A stretch of 64,000 bases of DNA, from assembly GCA_009829735.1 (NCBI GenBank), contig CM020618.1, positions 26,512,894 to 26,576,893 on the forward strand. The letters are read 5' to 3'. Positions 60,254 through 64,000 of the stretch are shown in pieces. The position numbers were made by a program, and so were the translations under genes. The DNA comes from Pyropia yezoensis. Taxonomy: Eukaryota > Rhodophyta > Bangiophyceae > Bangiales > Bangiaceae. Below the pieces are notes generated by a model. That model did no database searches. It was not told the DNA's origin and saw nothing but the letters and a program-made list of their open reading frames with translations. Position 1 is the first letter of the stretch, and each line of letters begins with the position of its first letter.

Positions 60254-61840
60254 ATGACGGACCCTGTTCCCTCGGGAGGTCGGGGCCGTGGTGCGCCGTC
60301 GGACGTTTCTATGGTTACTCCCGCTGGTCGCGGCCGTGGCGGTCCCTCGGGTCCGTTGGGCCGTGGCGGAGGCGGGCAGACAGGGATTCCGCGTCGGGGG
60401 ACAGAGCCCCCGGGTGGGATTCGGGCTACTATGGGTCAGGATTTACGTCGGGACACGGGTTCTGAGAGAGGGACCCGAGTTCCACCTTTGGCTCCTGTTG
60501 CTGGGTCCCAAGACATTGTTACTACTCTGGAAACGTTTCGAGATGAGATTTTGGCTACTGTATCCCAGGCCCTGAGCCAGAGTCCTGCTGGCCAGGGTGG
60601 GTCCCATGATACCAGTCGTTCCAATCGTTCCCGTTCCCGCCGTCGTCGGCGTCGTCACCATTCCAGTGGTTCCACTACGTCCTCTTCCTCGGGTACCACG
60701 TTTTCTTCTGTCCTGGATGAGGAGGACCTTGAGACCCCTGAGTACCCACGGACCGAGCCCCAGGTCATCAAGTGTTCAGATGATCGCTTTGCTCGGGTCC
60801 TAGATTACCGTACGTACCGTCTGAGGAACAAGAAGGCTACCTATGGGACACGTGAGGCTCGTAAGATGGGACGGGTCGCGCGTAACATGGAACACTCTTT
60901 TGCTGGGTACCCTAATTTCTCTGGTAAGGAGGCCCTGAAAGTGTTCACGTGGCTCCGCAGACTGGTAAAGGCTTGTAACGACAACGCGGTCTCCGAGGGC
61001 ATGGCCCTTTATGCGATCCCACATTTCCTTTCTGGTGACGCGGAACTACGGTACACACGTGCCCTTCCGGATTCCTCCAGCGCGTCTGGTGGCTCCTCGA
61101 TCACAAGTTACCCAGAGGCCGTGAACTGGTTCCTAGAGACGTACGCAGAGCCCCATGCACTGGCCCTGGCTCAGGACAGGTTCAGTCGGGCCGCTAAGGA
61201 ACCAGACGAGGGCATCGAGGCCTTCGCGGTCCGTCTCCGGGGCCTAACGGAACTGTGTGGGAATATCCATACCGAGGGCACCATGAAACAGCAGCTGATT
61301 CAAGGGCTCCCTGAGTACCTGCGCACTGACGCGTTTGTCTACAATGTTCCCGACCGTACGTACCAGCAGTTGGTTACTTCTACTGCGGGCAAGTACAAGA
61401 CAGCCACGGGCGTTATTAAGATGGCCCAATGGTCCTCTTCGAGTAGGGCTGGTCCCTCTGTTTCCGCCCGCAGGCCTACTGATTTTCGGGGTAAGCCCAC
61501 CCCGGACCCCTCACCGTTAATGGCAGTCAATCCTAAGGGCCCCTCGACGATCCTTAAGGGCCCCCTTGACAAGGAAACTGAGAAGAACGGGTCGGGCCAA
61601 GTGTTTGGGTTCAAGGGATCCGCGCCCCAGTTCGTGGGGGGACGTACCATGGATAGCCGGCGCCCGTACCGTTGTTACCTTTGCTGGGAACCGGGCCACA
61701 TGGCCCATCAATGTTCCATGTTATCCGAGGCCCAACGGAAAGCGGTTATCCAGGCCCGGGACTCGTTCCTTGCGGCTACTCGGGGCCGGAGCCAGAGTAC
61801 CGAGGTCAAGCCCAACGCGGACCGTCAGTTCCATCGCTAG
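60254..61840 (+). CDS. Ty3/gypsy Gag of the second element
   Basis: About 528 residues from ATG 60254 (MTDPVPSGGRGRGAPSDVSM). There is a Gly/Arg-rich N-terminus, a Ser/Arg-rich stretch, then a capsid domain (FTWLRRLVKACNDNAVSEGM, then AVNWFLETYAEPHALALAQD) that aligns with Gag at 38644-40083. A CX2CX4HX4C knuckle CYLCWEPGHMAHQC lies at about 61671-61712. It packages the element's RNA in cytoplasmic particles. Confidence 0.88.
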   Translation: MTDPVPSGGRGRGAPSDVSMVTPAGRGRGGPSGPLGRGGGGQTGIPRRGTEPPGGIRATMGQDLRRDTGSERGTRVPPLAPVAGSQDIVTTLETFRDEILATVSQALSQSPAGQGGSHDTSRSNRSRSRRRRRRHHSSGSTTSSSSGTTFSSVLDEEDLETPEYPRTEPQVIKCSDDRFARVLDYRTYRLRNKKATYGTREARKMGRVARNMEHSFAGYPNFSGKEALKVFTWLRRLVKACNDNAVSEGMALYAIPHFLSGDAELRYTRALPDSSSASGGSSITSYPEAVNWFLETYAEPHALALAQDRFSRAAKEPDEGIEAFAVRLRGLTELCGNIHTEGTMKQQLIQGLPEYLRTDAFVYNVPDRTYQQLVTSTAGKYKTATGVIKMAQWSSSSRAGPSVSARRPTDFRGKPTPDPSPLMAVNPKGPSTILKGPLDKETEKNGSGQVFGFKGSAPQFVGGRTMDSRRPYRCYLCWEPGHMAHQCSMLSEAQRKAVIQARDSFLAATRGRSQSTEVKPNADRQFHR

Positions 61841-64000
61841 ATACGTGTTGCCATGGTCCAGGCTCTGTGTGAAGGGATCAACTTGTCAGATGACGAGGCG
61901 GACCAAGTGTGCCATGTTACCGTCGGTTCCCAGGAGCCGGGACCCTCGGGAAAAGAGTAACGGGGGGCGGATCCAAGAGGTCCCCTCCCCATCGTCGGGA
62001 CAGTACCTGCTCGTTTGCAACCAAGCTGGGGTTCTCGAAGATCTTCAAGGGCCCCATTGTACCTGTTCGTTCTGAGTCTCCTATTGTTTTGCCCACCCCT
62101 TGTTCCTGTTTACCCTCTCTGGCACGGCGGTCCAAATCTGGGCTCCGACGTCGATTGGGAATGAAGAGGCCATATGGGTTCAAGGGCACCTTGCTTGTAC
62201 TGCGTAAGAGGAACTTCGCCTTGAATGCTTTTGTACGTTTGGACCAAGAGGACCCCAAGGAAACGACGGCCATTTTGGACACAGGTGCGGGACCCAGTGT
62301 GGTACGCGAGGACATCTTACCCTGTGGATGGCAACGATTGGCTTCTAGGGCTCCTAAGTCTACCCATGTTTGTGACGCTTCCGGGCAACTGCCCTAGGCC
62401 CGGGAAGTCCTGGAACTATCGGTCATTGTCAACGGGAAGCCGATGGAGTTTGAGTTCCTTGTCGTCAGGGCCCTTTCTGTCCCATTGATCCTTGGGATGG
62501 ACTTCCAAAAGGAACATGTCAAGGCTATCTACCCTGGGACCGAGTCGGTCCTTTGGAACCTTGGGTTCCTGTCCTACGCCAAGAGGACCTGGGAGGGCAA
62601 GGCCCAGAGCGCTTTTCCTGTCAAGGGCAACCCTATCCGTCAAGATCCCTCGGCCCTGTACCTGTCCAAGGGCGTGACTTTGGCTCCCCGGTCCCTACAA
62701 GCGGTTTATGTCAAGTGCGGTACCAATGGGAAGTGTTTATTGTACGAGAGGCCCCATAAGATGGCTAAGAAGGGGCTCCGTTTACAGAACGCACTGGCTA
62801 CGATACGGACCCGACGGGACTTTCGGATCCATGTTATGAACATCTCGGACCGGGCTGTCAACCTGCCCAAGAACTTTGCCGTTGGCGTGGCCATACCGTA
62901 CGATGGTCCCGTGCTCGAGGTCCCTGCGGATTACTTGTCGGCCCCTAGTGAGGGGGCCGCACCACTTGTCACCCTGGGGCCAGAGCAAGGGAACCTGTTG
63001 AGCCAAGCGTCGGCACCGGGGGACGTGACTCCCAAGGGACCCGCCGGAACCACGGTTCCTGAGCCGGACACGACGGACAAGAAGCCTGAAGGAACCCCGG
63101 TCCAGATGCCCAAGGTCGCGTATGAATTAATCCCGCCTGAGCTACACCAGGCTGTACGCGAACTTTTGGACCGTTACAAGGACCTATGGGACGGGCAACT
63201 GGGACGCATTGATGTGACCCCTCACAGGATTACCCTCAAGGAAGGGGCCAAACCCGCTCGGTCCCAACCGTACCGTACCGGGCTCCATCAACGGGACCGC
63301 ATCAAGGAACAAGTGGAAAAGCAGACCCGGCTCGGGGTTATTGAACCGTCCCAGGCTGAGTGGTCCTTCCCGGTTGTGTTGGTCCCGAAGGCCGATGGTA
63401 CCCCTAGGTTCTGTGTGGATTACCGGCGCTTGAACGAGGTCACGGTTAAGGATACCTACCCGTTACCGCGCATGGACGATTGTATCGATTTCCTGGGAGA
63501 GGCTACCGTGATTTCCATGCTGGACGCCAACTGTGGTTACTGGCAGATCCCTGTGGCTCCGGAGGACCAAGACAAGACTACGTTTACTTGTCACGAAGGA
63601 ACCTTCAGATACATCCGGCTCCCATTTGGTCTTACCAACGCCCCGGCTACGTTCCAGAGGGCCATTGATATGATCCTGTCCGGGGTTAAGTGGAAGACGT
63701 GCCTTGTGTACCTGGATGACATCATCGTGTTCTCCAAGGACCATAAGGAACACCTGACCCATCTAGAAGAGATCTTTGGGTTACTCGCTAGGGCCGGTGT
63801 TTCCCTCAAGGCTACCAAGTGCTTTTTGTTCCAGGACGAAGTTGAGTACCTCGGGCACATTGTTGGTAAGGGTCAACTCCGTGTGAACGAGAAGAACCTG
63901 GTTGGGCTCCGGGAAGCTAAGACCCCAAGGATCAAGAAGGACCTTCGCAGTTTCCTAGGGATGTGCAATGTGTACCGGCGCTTTGTCAAGGACTACGCCA
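61841..64000 (+). CDS. Ty3/gypsy pol region of the second element (partial)
   Basis: The protease active site LDTGAGPSVV lies at about 62273-62302. Reverse transcriptase is recognisable from about 63230: VVLVPKADGTPRFCVDYRRL, MLDANCGYWQIPV, RLPFGLTNAPATFQRA, the YLDD site in CLVYLDDIIVFS (about 63703-63735), and EVEYLGHIVG. It is still open at the window edge. Order and motifs are those of Ty3/gypsy. The region carries a small number of breaks. Confidence 0.82.

Larger units (their letters stand above)
59465..64000 (+). mobile_element. Second Ty3/gypsy element, 5' part, runs off the window
   Basis: Visible parts in order: probable 5' LTR (59465-60112), primer-binding site (60117-60133), gag, then pol with protease and reverse transcriptase. 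RNase H, integrase and the 3' LTR lie beyond the window. It is related to, but distinct from, the element at 31152-41170: same primer-binding site, alignable Gag capsid and RT. The pol part seems to carry a small number of breaks (about one to three), so it may be a decaying copy. Age cannot be judged without the second LTR. Confidence 0.85.

Overview
The window looks like nuclear DNA of a very GC-rich eukaryote. The evidence is spliceosomal GT-AG introns, eukaryote-only host genes (an RTEL1-type helicase, a tetraspanin, a LOA1/Vps66-like acyltransferase), Ty1/copia and Ty3/gypsy LTR elements, and Tc1/mariner and pogo DNA transposons. Gene-dense parts are extremely rich in G and C, carry poly(G)/poly(C) runs up to 31 bases, and encode proteins full of Ala, Gly and Pro runs. 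With few, short introns this resembles bangiophycean red algae (Porphyra/Pyropia type), but that assignment is inference and no single marker settles it.

Layout. 0-2.7 kb: an unrecognised Ala/Gly/Pro-rich gene on the minus strand. 2.7-6.4 kb: low-complexity GC-rich DNA. 6.42-12.53 kb: a complete, apparently young Ty1/copia element with identical 389-bp LTRs and a 5-bp target duplication. 14.2-15.1 kb: a DUF4336-like host gene (minus). 15.5-18.5 kb: an unrecognised two-ORF unit (a 711-residue orphan protein plus a Cys-rich ORF) studded with short palindromes. Part of it is duplicated at 24.8-25.3 kb. 18.5-20.0 kb: a 5'-truncated pogo-like transposase. 20.77-22.08 kb: a Tc1-like transposon with inverted repeats and TA duplication. 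22.3-23.6 kb: a degenerate tandem array. 25.5-27.8 kb: a broken Ty1/copia relic next to a diverged LTR of the gypsy type. 31.15-41.17 kb: a full-length Ty3/gypsy chromovirus on the minus strand, with about 1% LTR divergence, whose 3' LTR was later split by a Tc1/mariner-like insertion. 43.77 and 56.93 kb: two small TA-flanked MITEs. 44.4-55.2 kb: a host gene cluster, in order LOA1-like acyltransferase (+), RTEL1 (-), tyrosine phosphatase (-) and tetraspanin (-). 57.8-58.7 kb: a minisatellite. 59.5 kb to the end: the 5' part of a second Ty3/gypsy element on the plus strand.

The host genes are unrelated housekeeping functions (lipid acylation, telomere and genome stability, dephosphorylation, membrane organisation) and do not form a pathway. 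The acyltransferase and RTEL1 are convergent, and RTEL1 and the phosphatase are head-to-tail. The rest is a nested record of transposon insertions. The most unusual signals are short perfect palindromes with a 3-base centre, whose central bases differ between elements, and the repeated Cys-rich module attached to an orphan protein.
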